From contig NZ_MAOE01000035.1 in the NCBI RefSeq assembly GCF_001884185.1, positions 186,001-250,000 on the forward strand: a stretch of 64,000 bases of DNA, in the 5' to 3' direction. Below the pieces are notes generated by a model that ran no database searches, had not been told where the DNA came from, and saw nothing but the letters and a program-made list of their open reading frames with translations. Made by a program: the position numbers and the translations under genes. This document shows positions 39,085 to 49,400 of the stretch, piece after piece. The stretch is from Bacillus albus (GTDB lineage: Bacteria > Bacillota > Bacilli > Bacillales > Bacillaceae_G). Each line of letters starts with the position of its first letter. Within the stretch, counting starts at the first letter, position 1.

Positions 39085-40197
39085 ATGGAGATGGAGCTCA
39101 TTTTAAAAAAGTGGATGGAAAAAGAAAAGGATTATTCAATTTCATACAGTACATATATGAACCTCGCATTATACGCAGAGGAACATGGATATTATATGAA
39201 AGAACGTGAAAAAATCGGCAGACAAGGGGACTTTTTTACAAGTAGCAACGTATCCTCTGTTTTTGCAAAAACCTTTGCTAAGTTTTTTATTCGTCTTGTT
39301 GAAAGTGGTGAAGTTGCTCCGAATATTTGTGAGATTGGTGGGGGAACAGGAAGGTTTGCCTATGATGTTTTACAAGAGTGGAAGCAATTATCTCCAGAAA
39401 CCTTTATGGATTTAAACTATTCAATGATTGAAATGAGCCATTTTCATAGAAAATTACAGCAGGAAAATCTTTATTCGTTTTCTAATGTTTCGTATTATAC
39501 GTCGCATAGTGAAATGGGAGAATCGTTCGAAGGGATTCTTTTTTCGAATGAGTTATTTGATGCATTTCCTGTTGAAGTAATTGAGAAGAGAAATGGAATA
39601 TTGTATGAAGTACGTGTTACGTACACAGAAGAAGGGAAACTTGCAGAAGTATGTAGACCGTTACATAAACGAATTGGTCGATACTTATTGAAATATAATA
39701 TTCATCTTGCTGAAGGCCAACGTTTTGAAGTGCCAATTGCGATGGAAGAATATATAAAAGAAATGGCGAAATGGTTTCAACGAGGTGTATGTATTACAGT
39801 TGATTATGGATATACAAAAGAAGAATGGATGCATCCTGCACATCAAGAAGGAAGTTTAAGAGGATATTACGATCATAAGTTAATCCGTAATCCTTTAGTA
39901 CATCCAGGTGAAATGGATCTTACTACTCATATTCATTGGGACGAACTGAAAGAGATGTTTAGCTTGCAAGGTATGCATACAGTATGGCATAAGAAGCAAT
40001 CTGAGTTTTTGTTGGCAGCAGGAATATTAGAGCAGCTTACGAATCATCAAGATAGGAATCCTTTTTCTGAAACTCAAAAACAAAATCGAGCAGTTCGTTC
40101 TATGATTTTGAGCGGAGGATTAGGGAGTGCATTTGATGTTGTTATACATACGAAACATATGGAACAGTTACAATTGAATCGGTATTTGAAAATATAA
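39085..40197 (+). CDS. SAM-dependent methyltransferase, MidA/NDUFAF7 (DUF185) family
   Basis: 370 residues. AdoMet-binding motif CEIGGGTGRFAYDVL (about 72-86), family segment GDFFTSSNVSSVF upstream, ILFSNELFDAFPVE and VDYGY. The eukaryotic member methylates an arginine in complex I; the bacterial target is unknown. AAGGAGCTAAT is a good site. Co-transcribed with yqgX; terminator after. Confidence 0.88.
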   Translation: MEMELILKKWMEKEKDYSISYSTYMNLALYAEEHGYYMKEREKIGRQGDFFTSSNVSSVFAKTFAKFFIRLVESGEVAPNICEIGGGTGRFAYDVLQEWKQLSPETFMDLNYSMIEMSHFHRKLQQENLYSFSNVSYYTSHSEMGESFEGILFSNELFDAFPVEVIEKRNGILYEVRVTYTEEGKLAEVCRPLHKRIGRYLLKYNIHLAEGQRFEVPIAMEEYIKEMAKWFQRGVCITVDYGYTKEEWMHPAHQEGSLRGYYDHKLIRNPLVHPGEMDLTTHIHWDELKEMFSLQGMHTVWHKKQSEFLLAAGILEQLTNHQDRNPFSETQKQNRAVRSMILSGGLGSAFDVVIHTKHMEQLQLNRYLKI

Positions 40198-40236
40198 AAA
40201 ACAAGACACAGCATATTTCTGTGTCTTGTTTTTTAA
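40197..40236. terminator. Terminator after the MidA-like gene
   Basis: AAAACAAGACACAG CATATTT CTGTGTCTTGTTTTTT. Confidence 0.93.
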
Positions 40237-40340
40237 TACGACTTATGTAGCATCATATATTTCCTCTCATGATATATATTTATATTAAAGATATGAGATG
40301 AAAAATATAGAATACGTCCTTTTTCTCTGTTTATGAGTCC

Positions 40341-40631
40341 CTAACCCAATAATACGCGAACGAGCTGAATAATTGTCTCGTTTTCTACTTTGTAATAAAT
40401 TTCCAATCCTTTTCTTTCACTTGAAACGATTTTAGCACTTTTTAATTTTGCTAAATGCTGTGAAATTGTAGATTGTGGCATGTTTAAGCCAGTGTACATT
40501 GTAGAAACGTTGCTTGGACCACGTTCAATTAATCCTTTTACAATACATAAGCGAACAGGATGAGCAAGTACTTTCAATAATTCTGCATTGCTTTCATATA
40601 GTTCAATTTCTTTTTGAAAGGTTTCTAACAT
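40341..40631 (-). CDS. ArsR-family winged-helix regulator
   Basis: 96 residues from ATG 40631 (GGAGGTGG 11 nt upstream), MLETFQKEIELYESNAELLK. Winged HTH with LAHPVRLCIVKGL and the recognition helix MPQSTISQHLAKLKSAKIV. There is one Cys (RLCIVK), unlike canonical CxC metal sensors, so the ligand is unclear and it could be a thiol/persulfide (SqrR/BigR-like) or non-metal sensor. No obvious target gene is adjacent. Confidence 0.9.
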   Translation of the reverse strand: MLETFQKEIELYESNAELLKVLAHPVRLCIVKGLIERGPSNVSTMYTGLNMPQSTISQHLAKLKSAKIVSSERKGLEIYYKVENETIIQLVRVLLG

Positions 40632-41064
40632 GTTCTTTTCCACCTCCGTGTGAGCTGTTATACCATATTATACATACCAAAAAATTAAAGAAAAGGAAAC
40701 AGTTGTTGCAGAAAAAAAGTCCTAAAGTAAAGAAATTGTAAGAAAAGAGACCCTGATGTAAATAAAGTAGATGATTTAGCATGGTTTTGTAAAATGACAT
40801 TTTTGGGTGAAAATTTCGATGCGTTTTAAAAATTGAAAGATATAGATATATTTGTAACACAATTTTATCATGATTTTCTTATTCTTTCAAATGAATATAC
40901 AAAATTTTTAAAATAATATGACAAAGGAATTATAATGTTATATATAGAATATAAAACAGTTTAAAAGAAAAGAAGCTGAATGTAATTAGCTTCTTTATGG
41001 TGAAAATGAAATGTTTGAATATAGCTGATAAATCTTAGAATTACCAATACATTAATTATGTATT
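40632..41064. other. AT-rich intergenic region
   Basis: Apart from a minus-strand terminator hairpin GAAGCT / AGCTTC at 40972-40993 serving the next gene, I see no gene, RNA or recognisable operator here. Confidence 0.55.
40968..40997 (-). terminator. Terminator of the isochorismatase-like gene
   Basis: Minus strand AAGAAGCT AATTACATTC AGCTTCTTTTCTTTT. Confidence 0.6.
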
Positions 41065-41577
41065 CTAGATTTCATCTTGCATCAACTTTAAAAATCTGTG
41101 GTTCCATATATTCTCATAAAAATCAATTGTCTCTTTTGCGGACATAAATGGATTATTTAACGTAGAGGTAGCTTTCTGTACCATAAAGTTTTCGTATCCT
41201 AGTCCATGGGAAAACTTAATCGTAGCATCCATGCAGTACTCTGTTTGGGCACCACAAAATTCAATACGTTGTACAGATAATTGCTCTAAAATCTCTTTTA
41301 AGTTTGTTTTATAAAATGAATTGGCATGTGTTTTTCTTACAAAAAGATCTTGTTCTTGAACATCTAAATCAGCATGAATATCCCAAAGTTCTTTTTCGGG
41401 AACTAAATCATCATCACAGTGTTGAACAAAAATGATTGGTTTATTTGATTTTCTGTATGAAGAAATTCTTTTATTTACTTTTGTAAGTAGCTTTTGTAAA
41501 TCGAATAAATGCTCCCCGCTATAACATACTCCATTTTGTAAATCGATAACGATTAAAACATCTGCACAAGTATCCAT
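41065..41577 (-). CDS. Cysteine hydrolase, isochorismatase-like
   Basis: 170 residues from ATG 41577 (AAAGGAGTG site). Catalytic triad motifs: DVLIVIDLQNG (Asp), K in VRKTHANSF and GAQTEYCMD with the catalytic Cys. The fold covers nicotinamidases and isochorismatases; substrate is not deducible. It is separate from the met genes by a terminator. Confidence 0.9.
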   Translation of the reverse strand: MDTCADVLIVIDLQNGVCYSGEHLFDLQKLLTKVNKRISSYRKSNKPIIFVQHCDDDLVPEKELWDIHADLDVQEQDLFVRKTHANSFYKTNLKEILEQLSVQRIEFCGAQTEYCMDATIKFSHGLGYENFMVQKATSTLNNPFMSAKETIDFYENIWNHRFLKLMQDEI

Positions 41578-41704
41578 TATTTTCACTCCTTTTTTATTTC
41601 TTAATATATCAATTAATCCACTATTCCGAAATAGATAATATAATTTTATTTTTTAATGAACTATATAGTTAGAAAAGGGCTAAAACGAATAGGATAGACA
41701 ACAT

Positions 41705-41741
41705 AAAAAAGATATGAAAACTTAATTTCATATCTTTTTTC
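41705..41741. terminator. Bidirectional terminator, end of metC
   Basis: AAAAAAGATATGAAA CTTAA TTTCATATCTTTTTT. Confidence 0.93.
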
Positions 41742-41744
41742 GCT

Positions 41745-42908
41745 CTATGCATTTACAGGTTCTTCTACATAAGAAAGGGCATTTTCAAAATCAGATATTA
41801 AATCGTCAACATTTTCAAGGCCGACGGATAACCGAAGTAATGAATTCGAAATCCCTCTTTCATCACGAGCTTCTTGCGATAGTGCTGCATGTGACATTTT
41901 AGCTGGGTAGGAAAGGATTGATTCGACAGCTCCTAAACTAACCGCAAAGACAGGTAATTTAACTTTTGATAAAAATTGGCGGAGTGCGTCTTCTGATTGT
42001 AAAGTGAAAGATAGGACAGCTCCTGCTGATGTAGCTTGAGATTGTTGAATATTAAATCCCATATGTGTTTGTAAGCCAGGATAATAGACATTTTGAACTT
42101 TAGTATGGTCTTGTAAATAGTGTGCAATTTTATTGGCGTTAGCCGCTGAATGCTCAAGGCGTACATGCAATGTTTTTAGACCGCGAAGTACGAGAGAACA
42201 ATCTTGCGGGCCTAAAATCGCGCCGAATGCATTTTGTAAAAATCCAAGTTTTTGAGCGAGTTCGGCATCTTTTACAACCGCTAATCCGGCAGTAACATCA
42301 CTATGCCCGGCAATGAATTTTGTAGCACTATGAAGAACGACATCGGCGCCAAGATCAAGTGGTTTCTGGAATAGTGGTGTCAAAAATGTATTATCAACAA
42401 AAGTAAGGGCGTCAATAGATTTTGCAAGTTTAGAAACAGCACGAATATCTGTCACTTTTAAAAGTGGATTAGAAGGTGTTTCCACATAAAAGAGTTTTGT
42501 ATTTGGCTTAATGTTTTGCTTTATTTCTTCTAAATTGGTCATATCAACAAATGTATGTGAAACACCGTAACGGGAGAGAACTTCAGTTATGATTCGATAA
42601 GTCCCTCCGTATACGTCTTCTGAAATGAGTACGTGATCACCTTGTGAAAGGAGGAGGAATGCAGTAGAAATTGCTGCAATTCCTGATGCGAAGGCAAAAC
42701 CTTTTGTTCCGCCTTCTAATAAAGCAATGATATCTTCAAGCGCTTCACGTGTTGGATTACCAGAGCGGCTATAGTCATATTTTCCGAACGTATCTACATC
42801 AAATTGGTGGAATGTTGATGTATTATAAATGGGAACGTTAACAGCTCCTGTTTGCGAGTCATGTTTATATTGGTTGTGTAGTAAGAGTGTATCTATAGAA
42901 TAACTCAT
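41745..42908 (-). CDS. metC: Cystathionine beta-lyase (MetC-type)
   Basis: 387 residues, a Cys/Met-metabolism PLP enzyme. The PLP lysine lies in HSATKFIAGHSDV, with DYSRSGNPTR and SGIAAI. It splits cystathionine to homocysteine, pyruvate and ammonia. Its start overlaps the metI stop by 4 nt, so both are under the S-box at 44105-44220. A gamma-lyase activity cannot be excluded from sequence. Confidence 0.9.
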   Translation of the reverse strand: MSYSIDTLLLHNQYKHDSQTGAVNVPIYNTSTFHQFDVDTFGKYDYSRSGNPTREALEDIIALLEGGTKGFAFASGIAAISTAFLLLSQGDHVLISEDVYGGTYRIITEVLSRYGVSHTFVDMTNLEEIKQNIKPNTKLFYVETPSNPLLKVTDIRAVSKLAKSIDALTFVDNTFLTPLFQKPLDLGADVVLHSATKFIAGHSDVTAGLAVVKDAELAQKLGFLQNAFGAILGPQDCSLVLRGLKTLHVRLEHSAANANKIAHYLQDHTKVQNVYYPGLQTHMGFNIQQSQATSAGAVLSFTLQSEDALRQFLSKVKLPVFAVSLGAVESILSYPAKMSHAALSQEARDERGISNSLLRLSVGLENVDDLISDFENALSYVEEPVNA

Positions 42909-44017
42909 ATTCTTACACCTTCTTTTACAAGTTTAATGGCTTGCTGTAAGTCTTGAATTAAATCGTTACTATTTTCAATGCCAACGGAAAATCGAAGAAG
43001 ACGATTACATACACCGTTTGCTGTTCTGATTTCTTCAGGGATATCAGCATGTGTTTGCGTTGCTGGATAAGTCATTAAACTCTCTACACCACCGAGACTT
43101 TCAGCAAATGTAATTAAGGATAAAGATTGTAAGAATGGATTAATCCACGTTTCATCTTTTAGACGAAATGAGATCATGCCGCCTCTTCCAGGATAAAATA
43201 CGTCTGTCACACCGTCTTCATCCTTTAAATAAGCGACAACTGCTTTTGCATTTTCTTCATGTTGTCTCATGCGAAGCGCTAATGTTTTCATACCGCGGAT
43301 TAATAACCATGAGTCAAATGGGCTTAAGACCGCACCTGATGCATTATGATAATGGGCGATTTCCTCACAAAGTTCCTTTCCTTTTGCAACGACAAGTCCG
43401 CTTAGTACGTCGTTATGTCCTGCTAAATATTTCGTTGCACTATGAATTACAATGTCGGCGCCTTCTGTTAATGGCTGTTGTATATAAGGTGTGTAGAATG
43501 TGTTGTCTACAATAAGAAGTAGTCCGTGTCTTTTCGCTACAGTTGCGACAGCGGCAATATCAGTAACTTGCATTAATGGATTAGTTGGAGTTTCTATGAA
43601 AATAGCTTTCGTTTCAGTTGTGATAGCTTGCTCAATTTGTTTAATAGATTGTGTATTTACGTATTTGCATCGAACATTCCACTTTTTTTCATGCTCAGAA
43701 AATAATCGATAAGTCCCGCCGTATAAATCTTCAGATACAATAAGTTCGTCTCCAGAACGGAATAGCGAAAGGACGAGGAGAACAGCCGCCATTCCAGAGC
43801 TACAGGCATAACCTTGTTCGCCGTATTCTAAGTCTGCGATTGCTTGCTCTAAAAGACCACGGGTTGGATTTCCAGTTCTTGAATAGTCAAAGCCAGTAGA
43901 TTTACCAATTCCTTCGTGACGATAAGCAGTTGAGAAATAAACAGGCGGGTTAACAGTTCCTGTTGTAGTTTCGCTCCGATTTCCGATTTGTGCTAGTTTT
44001 GTTTCAATAGTTGACAT
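42905..44017 (-). CDS. metI: Cystathionine gamma-synthase (MetI-type)
   Basis: 370 residues, same fold; PLP site HSATKYLAGHNDVLSG and DYSRTGNPTR. It joins O-acetyl- or O-succinylhomoserine with cysteine into cystathionine (B. subtilis MetI prefers the acetyl ester). AAAAGGAGGAAT is the ribosome-binding site. First gene after a SAM riboswitch. Confidence 0.9.
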   Translation of the reverse strand: MSTIETKLAQIGNRSETTTGTVNPPVYFSTAYRHEGIGKSTGFDYSRTGNPTRGLLEQAIADLEYGEQGYACSSGMAAVLLVLSLFRSGDELIVSEDLYGGTYRLFSEHEKKWNVRCKYVNTQSIKQIEQAITTETKAIFIETPTNPLMQVTDIAAVATVAKRHGLLLIVDNTFYTPYIQQPLTEGADIVIHSATKYLAGHNDVLSGLVVAKGKELCEEIAHYHNASGAVLSPFDSWLLIRGMKTLALRMRQHEENAKAVVAYLKDEDGVTDVFYPGRGGMISFRLKDETWINPFLQSLSLITFAESLGGVESLMTYPATQTHADIPEEIRTANGVCNRLLRFSVGIENSNDLIQDLQQAIKLVKEGVRI

Positions 44018-44062
44018 GTAAAAATTCCTCCTTTTTAAATAAACAATTAAGTGAATGTAAAA

Positions 44063-44096
44063 TAAAAAAAGCCTTCTAAGAAGAAGGCTTTCGGTT
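44063..44096 (-). terminator. Riboswitch-controlled terminator of metI
   Basis: Minus-strand hairpin GCCTTCTTCTTAGAAGGC followed by a U-run. It is the SAM-bound off state of the leader. Confidence 0.9.
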
Positions 44097-44099
44097 TGA

Positions 44100-44221
44100 A
44101 TAGAGTCTTCTTCTCATCTGTCAAATCTTTCACAATTTGCTGGAATTAGCACCTTATTAACAAATGTTAATGGTTGCTGAGGCGTCATAGGGCCAGTCCC
44201 TCTACCTCTCTAGATAAGAAT
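44100..44221 (-). promoter_or_regulatory. S-box (SAM-I) riboswitch aptamer of metI-metC
   Basis: The minus strand carries the full S-box pattern: TCTTATC, GAGAGGTAGAGGGACTGGCC, CTATGACGCCTCAGCAACC, AAGGTGCTAATTCCAGCA and a closing GATGAGAAGA that pairs with the first segment (P1). A terminator follows. High SAM should terminate before metI. Confidence 0.95.
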
Positions 44222-44232
44222 GTTCGTATGAA

Positions 44233-44261
44233 ATTTTATTATGTTTTTAACTTTACAACAA
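44233..44261 (-). promoter_or_regulatory. Promoter of metI-metC
   Basis: Minus strand TTGTTG (44261-44256), 17-bp spacer, TAAAAT (44238-44233). The start would fall close to 44226, immediately before the aptamer. Confidence 0.6.
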
Positions 44262-44317
44262 AAGATAATTGAATTGCAACTTTATTTTAAATAATTTTTA
44301 TTTTTCCGCAAGTGTCA

Positions 44318-44346
44318 TTGACTTTTGCATTTGTGCGTGCTAAATT
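44318..44346 (+). promoter_or_regulatory. Candidate promoter of yitJ-metH
   Basis: TTGACT (44318-44323), 17-bp spacer, TAAATT (44341-44346). It leaves about 70 nt before the aptamer; a closer but weaker alternative is TTTCCT-17-AATAAT at 44386-44414. Confidence 0.4.
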
Positions 44347-44423
44347 TATTAAAAAATTAACAAACATTGTTAAAAGGGGAACGCATTTCCTTTTAGCTAC
44401 ATAAATAAAATAATAAAGACAAA

Positions 44424-44533
44424 CTCTTATTGAGAGCGGTGGAGGGAAAGGCCCTGTGAAACCCGGCAACCTTCAAACGAAATGTTTGAAACGGTGCTAA
44501 TACCTGCAAAACGAATGTTTTGCATAATAAGAG
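44424..44533 (+). promoter_or_regulatory. S-box (SAM-I) riboswitch aptamer of yitJ-metH
   Basis: CTCTTATT (44424-44431) pairs with AATAAGAG (44526-44533) as P1. Inside are GAGAGCGGTGGAGGGA, GGCCCTGTGAAACCCGGCAACC, and GGTGCTAATACCTGCA, all conserved S-box segments. The sequence after P1 can rearrange with the terminator. Confidence 0.95.
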
Positions 44534-44548
44534 GAGGATCGATTATGT

Positions 44549-44579
44549 CCCCCTCTTCAAAGTGAAGAGGGGGTTTTTA
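44549..44579 (+). terminator. Riboswitch-controlled terminator of yitJ
   Basis: CCCCCTCTTC AAAGT GAAGAGGGGG and TTTTTAT, 24 nt upstream of the yitJ start. Confidence 0.92.
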
Positions 44580-44603
44580 TATTGATAGAAATGAGGGAGA
44601 TTG

Positions 44604-46436
44604 GTGAAATTACTAGATTTATTATCAAAAGGAATTGTAATAGGTGATGGTGCGGTTGGAACGTTATTACATTCACATGGCTTGCAAAGCAGTTTTGAAG
44701 AATTGAATATATCTGATCCAGATTTAATTATATCGATTCATAAGCAATATGTAGCTGCTGGGGCAGATGTAGTTCAAACAAATACGTACGGAGCAAATGA
44801 AGCGAAATTACGTATGTATGGCTTAGAAAATCAAGTTACTGAAATTAATAGAGCGGCAGTCAAACTAGCGAAAGCATCTGTTACAGAAAAAAATGCGATT
44901 TTAGGAACAATTGGTGGTATGAAACATATCGGAGCTGTTACGACAACTGATATGGAGCGAGAATTTATGTTACTGGAACAGGCAAGTGCATTACTAGAAG
45001 AACAGGTGGATGGACTGCTGTTAGAGACTTTCTATGATGAGTTTGAATTACTTCATGCTGTTCAGGTGTTACGAAAACAAACGAATATTCCAATTGTAGC
45101 TCAATTAGCGTTACATGAGGCAGGTACGACTCAAAATGGAAATGATGTAAATGAAATATTAAAACAGCTTTTAGATTATGGTGCAAATGTCGTTGGATTG
45201 AACTGCCAACTAGGGCCGCTTCATATGACAGAAGCTTTTAAAATGATATCGATCCCGAAAAATGGTTACTTATCAGCATACCCAAATGCAGGTCTCCCAA
45301 ATTATGTGGAGGGACGTTACGTATATGAGGGAAGTCCGGCTTATTTTGAAGCGATGACACCGAAATTTATTGAGCAAGGTATTCGTTTATTGGGTGGTTG
45401 TTGTGGCACTACGCCAGAACATATTGAAAGCATGAAACGTGCTGCTCTAAATGTTACGCCTGTAATAGAGAAGGATACGATTCAAAGGCCGAAAGTAGTT
45501 CATACACACGAGAAACGTTCGAAAGCTCATGTCACTTTAGCAGAGAAAGCAAAAAAACAAACGACAGTAGTAGTGGAATTAGATCCACCGAAAACGTTAG
45601 ATACGCAGCGTTTTTTTGAAGGAGCAAGAGCATTGAAAAGAGCTGGAGCAGATGCTATTACTCTAGCAGATAATTCATTGGCATCACCTCGCGTCTCGAA
45701 TATGGCAATGGGAGCATTATTAACGAAGCACGATATTCCGGTATTGACGCACTTAACGTGTAGAGACCATAACGTCATCGGACTACAATCTCATTTACTA
45801 GGCTTATCGGCGTTAGGCATGGAAGAAGTGTTAGCTTTAACTGGTGATCCAGCACGCGTTGGTGATTTTCCAGGTGCCACTTCTGTATATGATTTGTCCT
45901 CTATTGAGCTCATTAAAATGATTAAAGAAATGAACGATGGGCGCTCCATTTTAGGGAAATCAATAGGTCCAGCAACAAGGTTTTCAGTAGGAGGTGCGTT
46001 TAATCCACATGTAAGACATTTAAAAGCAGCGGTTAAGCGGATGGAACGGAAAATAGATGCTGGAGCAGAATATTTCTTAACGCAGCCAATTTATGATATC
46101 GCGTTAATTGAAGAAGTGTATGAAGCGACAAAGCATTTAGAACAACCTATTTTTATTGGGATTATGCCATTAATAAGTAAACGGAATGCAGATTTTCTTC
46201 ATTTTGAGGTGCCAGGTATTACTTTACCTGAAGCAGTAAGAGAGAGAATGGATGGACATGAAACGAAAGAGGCAGCAATTGAGGAAGGGATTCGTATTTC
46301 TCAAGAGTTGATCGATGCGGCGATGAAATATTTTAATGGCATTTATCTTATTACACCATTTCTAAAATATGAAATTACAGAACATCTTGTTAAATATGTG
46401 AGAGAAAAGCAAGAAGTGAAAGAAGGTATTAATTGA
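44604..46436 (+). CDS. yitJ: Bifunctional homocysteine S-methyltransferase / methylenetetrahydrofolate reductase (YitJ)
   Basis: 610 residues. N-terminal homocysteine methyltransferase domain (1-about 290: GDGAVGTLLH, ZN motif GGCCGTTPEH), C-terminal MTHFR domain (about 310-605: ELDPPKT, TGDPARVGD, YFLTQPIYD). It makes 5-methyl-THF and can methylate homocysteine. GTG 44604 is the best start (GAGGGAGA site; a TTG 3 nt earlier is too close). Its stop overlaps the metH ATG. Confidence 0.95.
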   Translation: MKLLDLLSKGIVIGDGAVGTLLHSHGLQSSFEELNISDPDLIISIHKQYVAAGADVVQTNTYGANEAKLRMYGLENQVTEINRAAVKLAKASVTEKNAILGTIGGMKHIGAVTTTDMEREFMLLEQASALLEEQVDGLLLETFYDEFELLHAVQVLRKQTNIPIVAQLALHEAGTTQNGNDVNEILKQLLDYGANVVGLNCQLGPLHMTEAFKMISIPKNGYLSAYPNAGLPNYVEGRYVYEGSPAYFEAMTPKFIEQGIRLLGGCCGTTPEHIESMKRAALNVTPVIEKDTIQRPKVVHTHEKRSKAHVTLAEKAKKQTTVVVELDPPKTLDTQRFFEGARALKRAGADAITLADNSLASPRVSNMAMGALLTKHDIPVLTHLTCRDHNVIGLQSHLLGLSALGMEEVLALTGDPARVGDFPGATSVYDLSSIELIKMIKEMNDGRSILGKSIGPATRFSVGGAFNPHVRHLKAAVKRMERKIDAGAEYFLTQPIYDIALIEEVYEATKHLEQPIFIGIMPLISKRNADFLHFEVPGITLPEAVRERMDGHETKEAAIEEGIRISQELIDAAMKYFNGIYLITPFLKYEITEHLVKYVREKQEVKEGIN

Positions 46437-49400
46437 TGAAAAGTATAGAAGAAAAATTACAAAATAACATCTTAATATTAGATGGTGCAATGGGAACAAT
46501 GATCCAGCAAGAGGACTTAACGGCGGAAGATTTCGGAGGAGAAGAGTACGAAGGCTGTAATGAATATTTAGTAGAAACAAGGCCTGATGTTATTTTAAAG
46601 ATTCATAAAGCTTATATTGAAGCTGGAGCGGATATTATTGAAACAAATACATTTGGGGCGACAAATATTGTATTAAGTGATTATGATTTGTCTCATTTAG
46701 ATGAGGAACTAAATGAGAAGGCAGCGCGTTTAGCGAAGCAAGCGGTCAAAGAAAGCGGGAAGGAAGTATATGTTGCGGGAGCGATGGGGCCGACAACGAA
46801 AGCGATTAGTGTTACTGGAGGTGTGACATTTGAAGAATTAATTGAAGCCTATACGCGGCAGGCAAGAGGATTATTGAATGGAGAAGTAGATGTATTACTC
46901 GTTGAGACGAGTCAAGATATGCGTAACGTGAAGGCTGCTTATATTGGAATTCAAGCAGCTTTTGACGAACTAAATAAGGTAGTACCTATCATGATTTCAG
47001 GAACGATTGAACCGATGGGAACGACTTTGGCTGGGCAAACAATTGAGGCTTTTTACTTATCGATAGAGCATATGAAGCCATTATCTGTTGGATTAAACTG
47101 TGCGACTGGTCCAGAGTTTATGAGAGACCATATTCGTTCCCTATCTGATTTATCGGAGTGTTACATTTCTTGCTATCCAAATGCAGGTCTTCCTGATGAA
47201 GATGGACATTATCACGAATCTCCATCTTCTCTAGCTGAAAAAGTGAAACGATTCGCTGAAGAAGGGTGGGTTAATATTATCGGTGGTTGTTGTGGCACAA
47301 CACCAGAACATATAAAAGCAATGAAATCTGCGCTAGCGTCTCTTAAGCCGCGTGAACATCACGAAAGAACTGGACACGGGGTTAGTGGATTAGAGGCACT
47401 TCAATATGATGACTCTATGAGACCGTTGTTTGTTGGTGAAAGAACAAACGTTATTGGATCACGTAAATTTAAACGATTAGTAGCAGAAGGGAAATTCGAA
47501 GAGGCTGCTGAAATCGCTAGAGCGCAAGTGAAGAAAAATGCTCATATTATTGATATTTGTATGGCAGACCCGGACCGTGATGAGATAGAAGATATGGAAA
47601 ATTTCTTGGCAGAAGTTACGAAAGTATTAAAAGTACCGATTATGATTGACTCAACAGATGAAAATGTGATGGAGCGAGCTCTTACTTATATTCAAGGAAA
47701 AGCTGTTATTAATTCAATTAATTTAGAAGATGGAGAAGAACGATTTAAAAAAGTGACACCGCTTCTTCGGAAATATGGTGCTGCAATTGTAGTTGGAACA
47801 ATTGATGAAGATGGTATGGCAGTAAGTGCAGAACGAAAACTAGAAATTGCGAAAAGAAGTTACGAGTTATTAACGACGAAATATGGTATACGCCCGTCAG
47901 ATATTATTTTTGATGCACTTGTATTTCCTGTAGGTACAGGTGATGAAGAATATATTGGCTCGGCGGCCGCGACGATAGAAGGGATTCGCCTTATTAAAGA
48001 AGCGTTACCAGAGTGTTTAACGATTTTAGGTGTAAGTAACATATCATTTGGTTTACCACCAGCTGGACGAGAAGTATTAAATTCCGTCTTTTTATATCAT
48101 GCAACGAAAGCAGGATTAGATTACGCGATTGTGAATACGGAAAAATTAGAGCGCTATGCGTCAATTCCTGATGAAGAAAAACGTCTTGCAGATGCATTAC
48201 TTTTTGAAACAACGCAAGAGACGTTAGAAAAATTTACAAACTTTTATCGCGTGGCAAAAAAGAAAGATATCGTTATCCAAGAAACATTAACTCTTGATGA
48301 AAGGCTCGCAAATTACATTGTAGAAGGTACGAAACAAGGGTTACACGAAGATTTAAGTCTTGCGCTTACAGAAGAAAGAAAACCTTTGGATATTATTAAT
48401 GGTCCCCTTATGACAGGAATGGATGAGGTAGGACGATTATTTAATAATAATGAGCTTATCGTTGCTGAAGTATTGCAAAGTGCTGAAAGTATGAAAGCTG
48501 CTGTAAGTTATTTAGAGCCACATATGGAATCTAGTGATAGTGCGAAAAAAGGGAAGGTGTTATTAGCAACTGTTAAAGGTGACGTACATGATATCGGGAA
48601 AAACCTTGTTGAAATTATTTTATCGAATAACGGATATGAGATTATTAATTTAGGGATAAATGTTCGCTCGGATCGAATTGTTCAAGAAGTACAAGAAAAG
48701 AAGCCTGACATTATTGGTCTTTCTGGTTTATTAGTAAAATCAGCGCAACAAATGGTAACGACTGCTGAAGATTTAAAAGCGGCAAATATTGATATTCCAA
48801 TCGTTGTAGGCGGGGCAGCGTTAACGAGAAAATTTACAGATAATCGTATTTCACCATCATATAAAGGGCTCGTATGTTATGCGAGTGATGCGATGACTGG
48901 TCTTGATATTATTAATAAGCTTCAAAAAGAAGAAGAGAGAGAGAAGATGAAACAAGATAAGAAAGAACGTCATCTTCATATCGTAACAAAAGAAGAGAAG
49001 AAAGTAGAAATTCCAGCAGTAATTGAACCATTACCGAAGGCCGAAGTTATAGTGCCTGATTCAACAAAACGAATCGTATTACGCGATATCCCAGCCCTTC
49101 ATCTCGCTCCATTTTTAAATAGACAAATGCTACTTGGACATCACCTTGGATTAAAAGGAAGTGTGAAGAAGCTTTTGCGAGAGGGAGATAAAAGAGCACA
49201 TGAATTAAATGATTTAATAGACGAATTATTGCAGGAAGGACAATCTTGGTTAAAGCCGAAAGCAGTGTATCAATTTTTCCCAGCGCAAAGTGATGGACAA
49301 AATATTGTAATCTATGATCCAGAAGATCATACGCGTGTTATAGAACGTTTCACATTCCCGAGACAAGGAAAAGCACCATACCGTACTTTAGGTGATTATT

